Source: Nematostella vectensis | Taxonomy: Eukaryota; Cnidaria; Anthozoa; Actiniaria; Edwardsiidae | Direction: 5' to 3' | Length of the DNA: 64,000 bases | NCBI RefSeq assembly: GCF_932526225.1 | Contig: NC_064035.1 | Coordinates: 5,393,501 to 5,457,500 of the forward strand | Part shown: positions 38,890-50,238 of the stretch, piece after piece | Layout of the letters: each line of letters starts with the position of its first letter | Position numbering within the stretch: position 1 is the first letter of the stretch | Program-made: the position numbers and the translations under genes | The notes under the pieces: model-generated | What the model was told of the DNA's origin: nothing | Database searches by the model: none | What the model saw: the letters and a program-made list of their open reading frames with translations, nothing else

Positions 38890-40713
38890 GGATCTCTGCT
38901 TGCTTGAGATGAGAACCGCCGCCTGTAAAAGCGAAATGTTGTGATGTAAGAATATTTATGTCATACACCGTATTACCTTGAGGGTCTACTAAAAAAAATC
39001 AGAAAAAAGGGAATTTATTAATAAATGAATTAAATAATCTATAGGTCTGACAACGGTAGATTCACACATGCCTCTCAATCACTTGTATGGATTTCAAAGA
39101 GCGATCTAGTTTTTATATTTTTATGTTTTCCAAGATAACACTCGAGTTTACGACACATGGATTCTTAGGGTACAACCCTAATTAAAATAGGTGCATTTCA
39201 AGTAGGCCAGCGCCTAAATTTGTACAACTGCAATAGATAGTGAGGAACAGCGCAAAGGTACTCCAGGGCAAGGGCTGACTTTCAGATCTAGAGCCGAGAT
39301 GTTTCCATACAAAAGTGCCACCCAAGCCCTTCGAGAAATAGTCCGCCGTACAGCCTTTCAAAGAAAAAAATGCAATACTGAGGTATTTTGCTTGACATTC
39401 GGACCGAGTCTTCTTAGTTGTTGCTTATTGTTATGTGATTAAGTTTTTTATCTTCACATCTCGACCTTATAGCCAACTTGTTTTAAAACTTCCTAAAAAA
39501 AATCAGCAAACATTTTGTAGGCTGTTTTGTTTTTAGCTCGCGCTGCATGCACGTTATCATCACATGGGTGGAAGGACTGAGGACACGTGGAATTGTAAAT
39601 TATTTTAAAAAAAGCGCTTAAGCCACGCAGTAGTTGCTTCACCTACCTAGGAGGTGGGTAATTAATCTGAATGGCGAAATTGATAAGATAATTTGACGTT
39701 AGACGACGACTCCACGACGGATGATTTCGGTTGCAGGAGTTACTTTTAGAACAGATCTCTATAGGGGGATGCGTTTAGCTAATCTATCTATAGGGGGATG
39801 CGTTTAGCTAAGAGAAAAAACATGTTTTTTTCTTTTATGTCATTATGTCCATGTCGTTATGTCGGGCTAAACATAGTGCGCGCGCGCGCTCATGTCGTTA
39901 TGTTGTTGTGTTGCTAGTGTGCACTAGGCATAATTGATCTATTTTTGGTCATGTTTGTGCGGTATCTGAGGTCGTAATACCACTTGGCCAAATTTTACAG
40001 AGTGCGGAGCAATAGAAACGCTTTGCATGGAATCAACTAAGCTTTTAATGGGTACGTTTTTGCTGACAAACTCTGTCCTCTGCCCTTGGAGGAAAGTCAG
40101 AAAGTTTGGTGCACTGGGTCTAGGGGAACAGGTGCATTTAACGGAATAATGAGAGAAAATATAATGAATGACGTGCGGGAACTTATTACTACCAAAACAT
40201 TATTCCTGTAACCTCAGGTAAAAAAAAATTTGATGAAAAACAACCATTGCGAAATATGTTATTATCAGACGTAAATTAGCATATTTCCCCTCACGAACCG
40301 GAGAATATTCTACCTTCTCATTCTATTGCTAATTATGCTTGCTGCAATAAAAGATTAAATGTTCCCTCCCATTAGCATTTTTACCAACCGCGACTACATA
40401 TAATATCTAAATTGAATATATCCTCACCTGCTTCGATGATGTTATGCTCATAACTTCTCCGTTTCCTTGGGTGCGCTACACAAAAGTGTTAAAGATGATC
40501 TGAGCTAGACTAACGGTCTGCTTATGCCCAATTTTACAAAGAGTGCAGTCCAGTTTGGTTTTTCATTGTTTTGGTAAGTAAAAAGATCAATATGATTGGT
40601 GAAATGGAATGATGGAACTGTTTTCTGTTTCTTCCCTTGCTTTTGTTACTATGTAGAGTTGTTCAGTTGTTATTGTTTGACCCCTTTGTCATAGACTTAA
40701 CAGATGCATCAGC
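38890..40713. other. Intergenic region between the tandem K2P genes
   Basis: No gene recognised. A direct repeat of CTATAGGGGGATGCGTTTAG occurs at about 39759 and 39788, and a CGCGCGCGC patch near 39882. It should include the promoter of the second channel gene. Confidence 0.45.
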
Positions 40714-41866
40714 ATGGCCAAAACCTTTCTTATCCGAATCACGGTCCTTTTTGTGTACAGCACACTGAGCGCATGGCTTTTTTACGAGCTGGAAAAACAA
40801 CCCGTCTCAAACGCTCAAACAGCCGACAATATGGTCAACAGCATTAAGCTTGAGCTCAAGACAAAGTACAACATGAGTGAGAACGCAACCAACAGACTTG
40901 TGGAAAGTGTGGTCGAGGAAGAGAAAGTAAGAAGTAGACCTGACTGGACTTTTGCACGCTCGGTTTTCTTCGTCTTTGTTTCACTTTCGACCATAGGTAA
41001 GGAATACTGTAAATAAAGCCTAAACAAGGTCGTTTTAATTAGATTGACTTGAGGCAGAAGAGTGAGAAGGAGACCTTTAACATTTACGCCTTTACTGTTA
41101 TTGTTGTATATTTTTTGCCTTTGTTGCTCCTTCGACCATTAAAGGAAAGTACTGAATATAGGTAATTCTAGACCGGCCGTCAACAAAAGTCAGTCGGTTT
41201 ACCTCATAGTCTTCTCTTACGACTTTTCAAATTGCTTCTCCAGGCTATGGGGATACTACTCCTAAACGAGCATTAACTCAGCTTGTCTTTCTGCTGTTCT
41301 GCATGCTCGGACTTCCCATCATGATGCTGACCCTGAAAAGCGCGGGAGAAATCATCGCAGCTGGTCTAAAGTATGTTATCATCTTCACCGAGAAGCACGT
41401 GTTCAAAAAGAACGACATAAACGCTAGAAAACTCAAATTAAAAACGCTCATCCTTTCGATGGTAATATCACCCTTCGCAATCGGCATCATGGCGATTGTA
41501 CAATCTTATATCGACGAGTGGACTTTAATTGAAAGTGTATACGCATGGATGGTGACCTTAACTACCATTGGTTTCGGCGACTACGTTCCGTGTCTTAGAT
41601 TGGGAAAGGCTATGGAAGCCCGATACAGTGAATACGGCTCCATAACAACATCTATTCTCATGGCTGTGGCTTTATTCCCTACCCTGTTTCTGCTCTCGTT
41701 AGTGGCATGCTCTTTGAGTTGTGTTATAGATGCATTTGAGGTTTTAAAACCCTCGGTCAATCTCGTGGATTCGTGTAAATCTTGTTGTGGAAAGATAAAA
41801 TCAAAAGTAACAGGGAATCCAGATCAAACCGATCATACAATTTCCGATAACACAGTTAACTCTTAG
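40714..41866 (+). CDS. Two-pore-domain potassium channel, copy 2 (two exons)
   Basis: Model: join(40714..40996, 41244..41866), 301 aa. The intron is in the same place as in copy 1, inside TIG^YGD. M1 and the cap loop are nearly identical to copy 1 (LSAWLFYELEKQP, YNMSENATNR), pore 2 is TTIGFGDY, and M2-M4 are conserved. The C-terminal tail differs and is Cys/Lys-rich (SCKSCCGK). The start is unusual: an ATG at 40704 aligns with the copy 1 start codon but a one-base difference puts it out of frame, so translation should begin at the next ATG, 40714. Expected role as for copy 1. Confidence 0.92.
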
Positions 41867-42485
41867 TGATCCAAATCGTTTATATTAACATACATAAAAT
41901 AGAAAAGGTTTCTAGATGGATCTAGTGACCTTTTACCAGAGCTAAGGATGTCGATTTGAACTTATTTGATACAGGGTCAGGGCATTACTACTCTAAGCCC
42001 TACCATGCGTTTTTCTCTAGACACACCACTGGGAAAGATGGTTTGCAGAAAAGAGAAGATGCTGGTAGCGCTTAGCGCTGGGAAAATACGAATTAAGTAA
42101 TGATATAGCCAAATTCGTTGTTGCGCGGCCTCCCAGAATCGAACATTCCTTTTTTCGTCTGGGAATAGCGCGTAGTCAACCAAACCAAACAATTAAAACC
42201 ACACAAACCGCCCCCAAAGCTTGTGTCTGACTACGCGCTATTCCCAATTTGGCTGTAATTGATTAAAATCGCTAAAACAGATGGTGTTTGTACGTCTCAA
42301 AGTCTTCAGTGTCTAGGGACATCCCACTACTAGAAACTGAGGGAAAGCAAAGCAACTACATAGGTTTTAGCGATTTTATTTAATTATTATTTACACAACT
42401 AGAATTGTTGTGATGCCGAGTAAGTTAGAAAAGAACTGATCAAGTGCAGTACTACCACAGCTTGATGCTTGTTACTTTTTATTTT
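41867..42485. other. Convergent 3' intergenic region with a perfect inverted repeat
   Basis: The 0.6 kb between the 3' ends of the second K2P gene and the phospholipase gene holds an 18-base perfect inverted repeat, GGGAATAGCGCGTAGTCA at 42161-42178 and its complement at 42228-42245, around a 49-base loop. No ORF of interest. Confidence 0.7.
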
Positions 42486-45400
42486 TTAATTTATCACAAT
42501 GCTCTTAATATAGGCCTGTGCTTTAGCATCGCTTAAGATGCCATTATGATTGACACCGGCGTAATCTTTGACAACGACGTCATATCCTTGCCGATTGACC
42601 CATGTCGCGCATGCGCGAAGACTTCTTGCGTTAACCGTGCCATCTCCATCGCCATTTCGTATCGTAGGCTGTTCATCAGGGAATTCTCCCTTGCCGTAAG
42701 TATACGATTCTTCGGTATCCACGCCTGACCCGTGTAGACAGTGTAAAGTTACATTAGGAGCGTGCTGGAGTAACGGAGCGGTCAGATTCTCGAGGTTCCG
42801 CCGCACAGGAATCCCATCAGGGTAGCCCACATCCCGGAAGTAATCCTCGAAGTCACGCACTGTGTACTTCCGGTCTGGGGTGGTTACCAGGACTTCATCG
42901 GATCTCCACAGCTCCCGACTTGGCAGCATGAAATTGTTGCTACTGCAAGTGCGCTGCTCTACACGCACCGTAAGGGGATTCACCAATGGGATACCAAACG
43001 CATCACCGGACGCAAAAAGTCGGACAAGCTGGGTCGTACCTCCCCACACACCTGAACGATAAAAAAACATGTTGTGTGGTTCTCCACGCCTAGTGCTTTT
43101 GCTTTGACAGGGAAGAGTACAAGCACAGGGGTATATGGTTAGGCGTTATGAGAAAAACACATTGGGGAGTCAATCCCCTATTAGATACACCCTGATAGGG
43201 AAGGAATATCCAATGCTAGACTGGATGTGTGTACAAGGGCCCGTTAGCAGGTCGATGCTTTGGCAAAGGCTATAGATAGTTATGCCCTTCTAGGATTGCA
43301 GAAGTTAATAAAATAAGGGGGTTGTCTACCTGGGAGTGCTTGATGTACTTGTTACCAGAGAGTGCTATCTACTGCTTGATGTACTTGTTACCTGGGAGTG
43401 CTATCTACTGCTTGATGTACTTGTTACCTGGGAGTGCTATCCAATGCTTGATGTACTTGTTACCTGAGAGTGCTATCCACTGCTTGATGTACTTGTTACC
43501 TGAGAGTGCTATCTACTGCTTGATGTACTTGTTACCTGAGAGTGCTATCCACTGCTTGATGTACTTGTTACCTGAGAGTGCTATCCACTGCTTGATGTAC
43601 TTGTTACCTGAGAGTGCTATCCACTGCTTGATGTACTTGTTACCTGAGAGTGCTATCCACTGCTTGATGTACTTGTTACCTGAGAGTGCTATCCACTGCT
43701 TGATGTACTTGTTACCTGAGAGTGCTATCTACTGCTTGATGTACTTGTTACCTGAGAGTGCTATCCACTGCTTGATGAACTTGTTACCTGAGAGTGCTAT
43801 CCACTGCTTGATGTACTTGTTACCTGAGAGTGCTATCCACTGCTTGATGTACTTGTTACCTGAGAGTGCTATCCACTGCTTGATGTACTTGTTACCTGAG
43901 AGTGCTATCCACTGCCTGATGTACTTGTTACCTGAGAGTGCTATCTACTGCTTGATGTACTTGTTACCTGAGAGTGCTATCCACTGCTTGATGTACTTGT
44001 TACCTGAGAGTGCTATCCACTGCTTGATGTACTTGTTACCTGGGAGTGCTATCGACTGCTTGATGTACTTGTTACCTGGGAGTGCTATCCACTGCTTGAT
44101 GTACTTGTTACCTGAGAGTGCTATCCAATGCTTGATGTACTTGTTACCTGAGAGTGCTATCCACTGCTTGATGTACTTGTTACCTGAGAGTGCTATCCAC
44201 TGCTTGATGTACTTGATACCTGAGAGTGCTATCCACTGCTTGATGTACTTGTTACCTGAGAGTGCTATCCACTGCTTGATGTACTTGTTACCTGAGAGTG
44301 CTATCCACTGCTTGATGTACTTGTTACCTGAGAGTGCTATCCACTGCTTGATGTACTTGTTACCTGAGAGTGCTATCCACTGCTTGATGTACTTGTTACC
44401 TGAGAGTGCTATCCACTGCTTGATGTACTTGTTACCTGGGAGTGCTATCCACTGCTTGATGTACTTGTTACCTGAGAGTGCTATCCACTGCTTGATGTAC
44501 TTGTTACCTGAGAGTGCTATCCACTGCTTGATGTACTTGTTACCTGAGAGTGCTATCCACTGCTTGATGTACTTGTTACCTGAGAGTGCTATCTACTGCT
44601 TGATGTACTTGTTACCTGAGAGTGCTATCCACTGCTTGATGAACTTGTTACCTGAGAGTGCTATCCACTGCTTGATGTACTTGTTACCTGAGAGTGCTAT
44701 CCACTGCTTGATGTACTTGTTACCTGAGAGTGCTATCCACTGCTTGATGTACTTGTTACCTGAGAGTGCTATACACTGCCTGATGTACTTGTTACCTGAG
44801 AGTGCTATCTACTGCTTGATGTACTTGTTACCTGAGAGTGCTATCCACTGCTTGATGTACTTGTTACCTGGGAGTGCTATCCACTGCTTGATGTACTTGT
44901 TACCTGGGAGTGCTATCGACTGCTTGATGTACTTGTTACCTGGGAGTGCTATCCACTGCTTGATGTACTTGTTACCTGAGAGTGCTATCCAATGCTTGAT
45001 GTACTTGTTACCTGAGAGTGCTATCCACTGCTTGATGTACTTGTTACCTGAGAGTGCTATCCACTGCTTGATGTACTTGATACCTGAGAGTGCTATCCAC
45101 TGCTTGATGTACTTGTTACCTGAGAGTGCTATCCACTGCTTGATGTACTTGTTACCTGAGAGTGCTATCCACTGCTTGATGTACTTGTTACCTGAGAGTG
45201 CTATCCACTGCTTGATGTACTTGTTACCTGAGAGTGCTATCCACTGCTTGATGTACTTGTTACCTGAGAGTGCTATCCACTGCTTGATGTACTTGTTACC
45301 TGGGAGTGCTATCCACTGCTTGATGTACTTGTTACCTGGGAGTGCTATCCACTGCTTGATGTACTTGTTACCTGGGAGTGCTATCGACTGCTTGATGTAC

Positions 45401-48400
45401 TTGTTACCTGGGAGTGCTATCCACTGCTTGATGTACTTGTTACCTGAGAGTGCTATCCAATGCTTGATGTACCTGTTACCTGAGAGTGCTATCCACTGCT
45501 TGATGTACTTGTTACCTGAGAGTGCTATCCACTGCTTGATGTACTTGTTACCTGAGAGTGCTATCCAATGCTTGATGTACTTGTTACCTGAGAGTGCTAT
45601 CCACTGCTTGATGTACTTGTTACCTGAGAGTGCTATCCACTGCTTGATGTACTTGTTACCTGGGAGTGCTATCCACTGCTTGATGTACTTGTTACCTGGG
45701 AGTGCTATCCACTGCTTGATGTACTTGTTACCTGAGAGTGCTATCCACTGCTTGATGTACTTGTTACCTGGGAGTGCTATCTACTGCTTGATGTACTTGT
45801 TACCTGGGAGTGCTATCCAATGCTTGATGTACTTGTTACCTGAGAGTGCTATCTACTGCTTGATGTACTTGTTACCTGGGAGTGCTATCCAATGCTTGAT
45901 GTACTTGTTACCTGAGAGTGCTTTCCACTGCTTGATGTACTTGTTACCTGGGAGTGCTATCTACTGCTTGATGTACTTGTTACCTGGGAGTGCTATCCAC
46001 TGCTTGATGTACTTGTTACTTGAGAGTGCTATCCACTGCTTGATGTACTTGTTACCTGAGAGTGCTATCCACTGCTTGATGTACTTGTTACCTGGGAGTG
46101 CTATCCACTGCTTGATCTACTTGTTACCTGAGAGTGCTACCCACTGCTTGATGTACTTGTCCTTCCAGGCCGTGCTCTGTTGGTTCAGGAAGACCAAGGT
46201 GTAAGGGCAGCCAAGGCTGTGAGATAGAAGAGTAACCTGTTTCTCGCCATTCTGTGTGTAGGTGTCCTCGATCAGTTGGCGCAGCCTGATATAGTAATCT
46301 GCCTGCGAGTCTAAATCAGGAGAGATGAGTGAGGTTAGGTCATGAGGCGCAAGTGTCATACACAGAAATGGAATGGTCGAAGAAAGAGTGATGGATGTTT
46401 GTCTGAAAGGATTCTGACCAAGGGCATAGAAGGTGGGGGGAGGGGTGGGGTAGACACTTAGATATAGTGGGGGTGGGGGGGGGCAAACTTACCTAGATGT
46501 GTTTGTCTCTGTCTATGTATCAGATTTTTGTAAGCTTTCTGATTCATGATTGTTTTTTGTTAGGTGATATTGTCTTAATCGTTGGATCTTTGCTCTCGTG
46601 GGGGGAGGGGTGTGGTGAACTACTGCATTCCTGGTAACTTGTCACTTATCAAGCCTTTTCTTATCATTATATCAAGCTTTTTGACATCATAGTTACCCAT
46701 AGTTACCAAGTGCATATAGCATCATAGTTACCCAGTGCATATGACATCATAGTTACCCGGTGCATATGGCATTATAGTTACCCGGTGCATATATCATCAT
46801 AGTTAACCGGTGCATATGGTATCATAGTTAACCAGTGAATATAGAATCGAATTACCTGGTGCATATAGTATCATACTTATCCGGTGCATATGGCATCATA
46901 CTTACCCGGTGCATATGGCATCATAGTTACCCGATGCATATGGTATCATAGTTACCTGATGCATATGGCATCATAGTAACCCGGTGCATATCGCATCATA
47001 GTTACCTGGTGCATATAGCATCATAGTTACCCGGTGCATATGGTATCATAGTTACCCGATCCATATGGCATCATACTTACCCGGTGCATATGGCATCATA
47101 CTTACCCGGTGCATATGGCATCATACTTACCTGGTGCATATGGCATCATAGTTACCAGATGCATATGGTATCATAGTTACCTGATGCATATGGTATCATA
47201 CTTACCCAGTGCATATGGCATCATAGTTACCCGGTGCATATGACATCATAGTTACCCAGTGCATATGACATCATAGTTACCCGGTGCATATGGCATCAAA
47301 GTTACCGGTGCATATGACATCATACTTACCCGGTGCATATGACATCATAGTTACCAAGTGCATTTGGCATCAAAGTTACCGGTGCATATGACATCATACT
47401 TACCCGGTGCATATGACATCATAGTTACCAAGTGCATTTGGCATCAAAGTTACCTGTTCATTTAGCATCATACTTACCCGGAGCAAATGGCATCACAGTT
47501 ACCCCGTGCATTTGGCATCAAAGTTACCTGTTCATTTAGCATCATACTTACCCGGAGCAAATGGCATCACAGTTACCCCGTGCATTTGTCATCAAAGTTA
47601 CCTGTGCACATGACATCATAGTTACCCAGTGCATATAGAATCGTAATTACCCGGTGCATATCTGAAGTCATAAGGAGCAGCCCTGAGGTTCTTTCCTCGC
47701 TCATACCCCCAGCTGACCATTGCCTTCACAAGCGGTGCGAAATAAGCTATGAGGTTGCGTTTGTCTAAGTACTCGATGGTGTTCGTGTCGCCAAACCCTG
47801 GCACTCGTGTCTCTACGCCCGGGGAGTTGTGGACAGTTTTGGTGGCAGGGTCGTACACAAGCCTGTTAAAGGAATTTTAGATTTGATATGTGAATAAATT
47901 TTGGATTTGATATTTGGTTAATAAATTTTAGATTTGATACATGGTGAATTAATATTAGGTGTTAGTGGGAGAGATTAGAATCACTGACCACAGTCAGTGG
48001 AAGCAACCAAAAATTGAGGGATTTTTTTCTTACAAAAAAAAAAAAAAAATGGGGACAACTCCGTTTTTTTGTGTTTGTTCACTTTACCTCATGTTATCTA
48101 CCCAGCAGTCTATGAACATGGGAAGTAGAAAGCTCTCCTGCAGCCAAAGGGTAAAATAATCAGACCAGGTGTTATGGCAGTACCAATGCTTGGTCGTGGG
48201 CTTGTTCAGCTTTGCCTCAATCTGACTTCCACCAGTACCTGGGACTGAGATCAACAACAGAGACAAGTGATCGTAGCCATGGCAACTATAAATGTGAATA
48301 CTTCCACTAATACCTAGCACTAAGGTTGACAACAAAAATATGTGTTCGTAGTCGTGGCAACAAGTAAACGTAAAAAAGGGGGAAGGGATGGGGCGAATCA

Positions 48401-49473
48401 AATAATGGAATAATATGGGGTGGGGTAGGTGGGTGTGTTGGGTAGTCAGGTTAACGTTGCCTTCAAATAAATTATTCCACTACTGCAGAGCCCATTTTCG
48501 TCCGGCCTAATGCTCTCCCAACTAAATGCATATTGTCGTTTTCAAGACCATAAAAAGAAAACAAATTGATGACCCGTCATGGCACTAGCAATTTTGCCGA
48601 AAATGGAGAACTCCGCACTGTTTGAATCTTCTAAAACATGACATATAATTATTTAAAAAGAAAAACAAAGCAAACTGACAAATGATTATTTGGTTGTTGT
48701 GGTGTAGGTGAACTAGGAGTCAATTTTAAGGAAACGCTAAGAGTGTAAACACCATAGGCAATCCACTATTTGTAAACAGTAACCGTTTGTAATGGTTGTG
48801 CAAATAAATAATAACATGAATAAGCGCTTACCAATAGCATTTTTCAAGAATATTTTTGGAGCACGTTCTTATGTTGAAAATTGTTAAATTCTTATGTTAA
48901 AAATTCTACCCATTTCCGATAGTTCAACGTATTTTTTTTCATATCGCCACACCCTAAGCTAATTACCTTCAAGGGGTCACGAAAGGTATAAGTGACGTAC
49001 CCAGATTGTATTTCGTGTTGGTATAATTGACGACTGACGAAGGATGGTTCACGCGAAGAAGAAAAATTAAACTTGATGTATGTCAAACGAAGGAACCGGC
49101 TAATATTTTATTGCGCTCATTTTATAATGACGAGTTTGGTCATGATAATGCCTCATTTCTACGTATGTCACTGCGTACCTTTAAAAACTTACGGAATAGA
49201 ACGGAGTAGGTAATTCCCTGTGTTTTTCGACAATGGCCAGTTATTAAAACCAAATCAAGCAAATTCAAAAACCTGCAACTATGCAGGCTAGGTAAAGCAT
49301 TCACCCGCAATCACCCGTTTTAGAGAGATCCAAGTAAAATTAGCCTTCGAGCGCTTACCTATTACGACGGGGTTCTTGATTTGAGCGGAAGACCCTTGCT
49401 CACGCGTCACGCGTCCGCGCACGATCACAATGACCGCGATACTTATCACGAGGAATAAAGTACGGTTAGTCAT
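42486..49473 (-). CDS. PLA2G15: Lysosomal phospholipase A2, group XV (LCAT-like acyltransferase; five exons)
   Basis: Model: complement(join(42486..43051, 46128..46310, 47651..47862, 48088..48244, 49359..49473)), 410 aa against 412 in human; all GT-AG and in phase. The N-terminal hydrophobic stretch (TLFLVISIAVIVIV) is a signal peptide for the lumen/lysosome. VPGTGGSQIEAKL is the family's oxyanion region, and RAAPYDFRYAP is conserved. The nucleophile motif is SHSLG (Ser at about 193), the Asp is in GDGDGTVN (about 357-359), and the His in VNHNG (about 391), giving a Ser-Asp-His triad. In mammals the enzyme deacylates phospholipids at acid pH and transfers acyl groups to ceramide. Relatedness to LCAT is close, but DYFTLWLQESFLLP and overall length favour PLA2G15. 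Introns 3 and 4 are filled by minisatellites grown from the preceding exon ends. Confidence 0.94.
43328..46165 (-). repeat. 36-bp minisatellite derived from the PLA2G15 exon 4 end and splice donor (about 78 copies)
   Basis: Plus-strand unit: TGCTTGATGTACTTGTTACC then TGAGAGTGCTATCCAC, with few variants. On the minus strand the unit reads AAGTACATCAAGCAGTGGAT then AGCACTCTCAGGTAAC, the coding end of exon 4 (KYIKQWVALSG) plus its GTAAC donor. The first copy at 46128-46165 is the functional exon end; the rest fill most of the 3.1-kb intron. Because 36 is a multiple of three, one plus-strand frame stays open for 960 codons; this is not a gene. Confidence 0.96.
46685..47665 (-). repeat. About 25-bp minisatellite derived from the PLA2G15 exon 3 end and splice donor
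   Basis: Plus-strand unit AGTTACCCGGTGCATATGGC plus ATCAT, roughly 39 copies with drift. On the minus strand it reads ATATGCACCGGGTAACTATG. The copy at 47630-47665 is the true exon 3 end (coding RYAP) with donor GTAATT at 47650. Many intronic copies carry GTAAGT or GTAACT, as good or better matches to the donor consensus. Confidence 0.93.
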
Positions 49474-50056
49474 ACTTTCAAAAGATGTAGGCTCCGAGAG
49501 TACAAGAGAGCCGGCTGCTATACCTTCTCGTTTGTGGCAGGGCTTATATACTGTTCTATTGTTGTTACGTAAGGCAGGTAAAAGTCCACGTGAGCGTCAC
49601 TTGGATTTTGCCCGAGACTAAACATGAACATCAAAAATTCGATGCCAGGAGGAGGAGGAGGGGGGGGGGGGGGGGGGGATGGCAAGATAGTTGGCACAGG
49701 AATGTTATTAATAGACACATAGAAGCAATCCTAAAGGTATAACCTAATGAACTTTTCACGTCTTCATTTTGTACCTTAAAAGATACAATGTAAATACAGC
49801 GTACTGCGGGATGTTTTTCCTCAAAACAGCCTTGATTTGACTTACTGTTCAAATGTTTTATAAGGGTTTTGTGTGGTAAAGTACTCTTTTGATACTTTTG
49901 TCGTGTTTGCTGTCTATGAAGATAGATCAGCTGCTTTGTAATAATTAGGAAATCGATCTATCCTATTCTTGGATTTCATTTCTATCAACTTTAACAAGAG
50001 AAATTCATCCAAGATTGAACAGCTTTACTTACGCTCCCTTTGTTTTCTTGGTAGTC
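49474..50056. other. Region upstream of PLA2G15
   Basis: The promoter side of the phospholipase gene. It contains a G-run of about 20 bases at 49660-49678 with a preceding GGA repeat, which gives spurious poly-proline ORFs on the minus strand. No other feature recognised. Confidence 0.5.
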
Positions 50057-50217
50057 GAATTTACCCCCCTTTGGGCACCTAGCTTAAAGGGATTAATTGC
50101 TCAAGCCAGCATATTGTATTTCAGTTATCTCTAGTCTTGATTGCTAGCACACGTTCACAGCTTCACTCTATAATTCTTTGTTCTTTTCAACGTTTATATA
50201 TCAAGCTCATATTTTTA
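50057..50217 (+). repeat. Split direct repeat A1
   Basis: Starts GAATTTACCCCCCTTTGGGC and ends near CTCATATTTTT. It is nearly identical to A2 at 53890-54033 except for about 17 extra bases near 50095 (AAAGGGATTAATTGCTC). Confidence 0.85.
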
Positions 50218-50238
50218 CCATCACGTAAGTAAAACAAA

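Noticed and set aside
42546-43062. Plus-strand ORFs over the last phospholipase exon
   Set aside because: Antisense shadows of a strongly conserved coding exon.
43328-46165. CRISPR-like array
   Set aside because: Repeats are head-to-tail without unique spacers, in an animal gene intron.
43322-46204. 960-aa open reading frame on the plus strand
   Set aside because: It is the 36-bp intronic minisatellite of the phospholipase gene read in an open frame; the unit is antisense to exon 4 coding sequence.
49518-49852. Poly-proline ORFs on the minus strand
   Set aside because: They come from a G-run and GGA repeats, with no other coding evidence.
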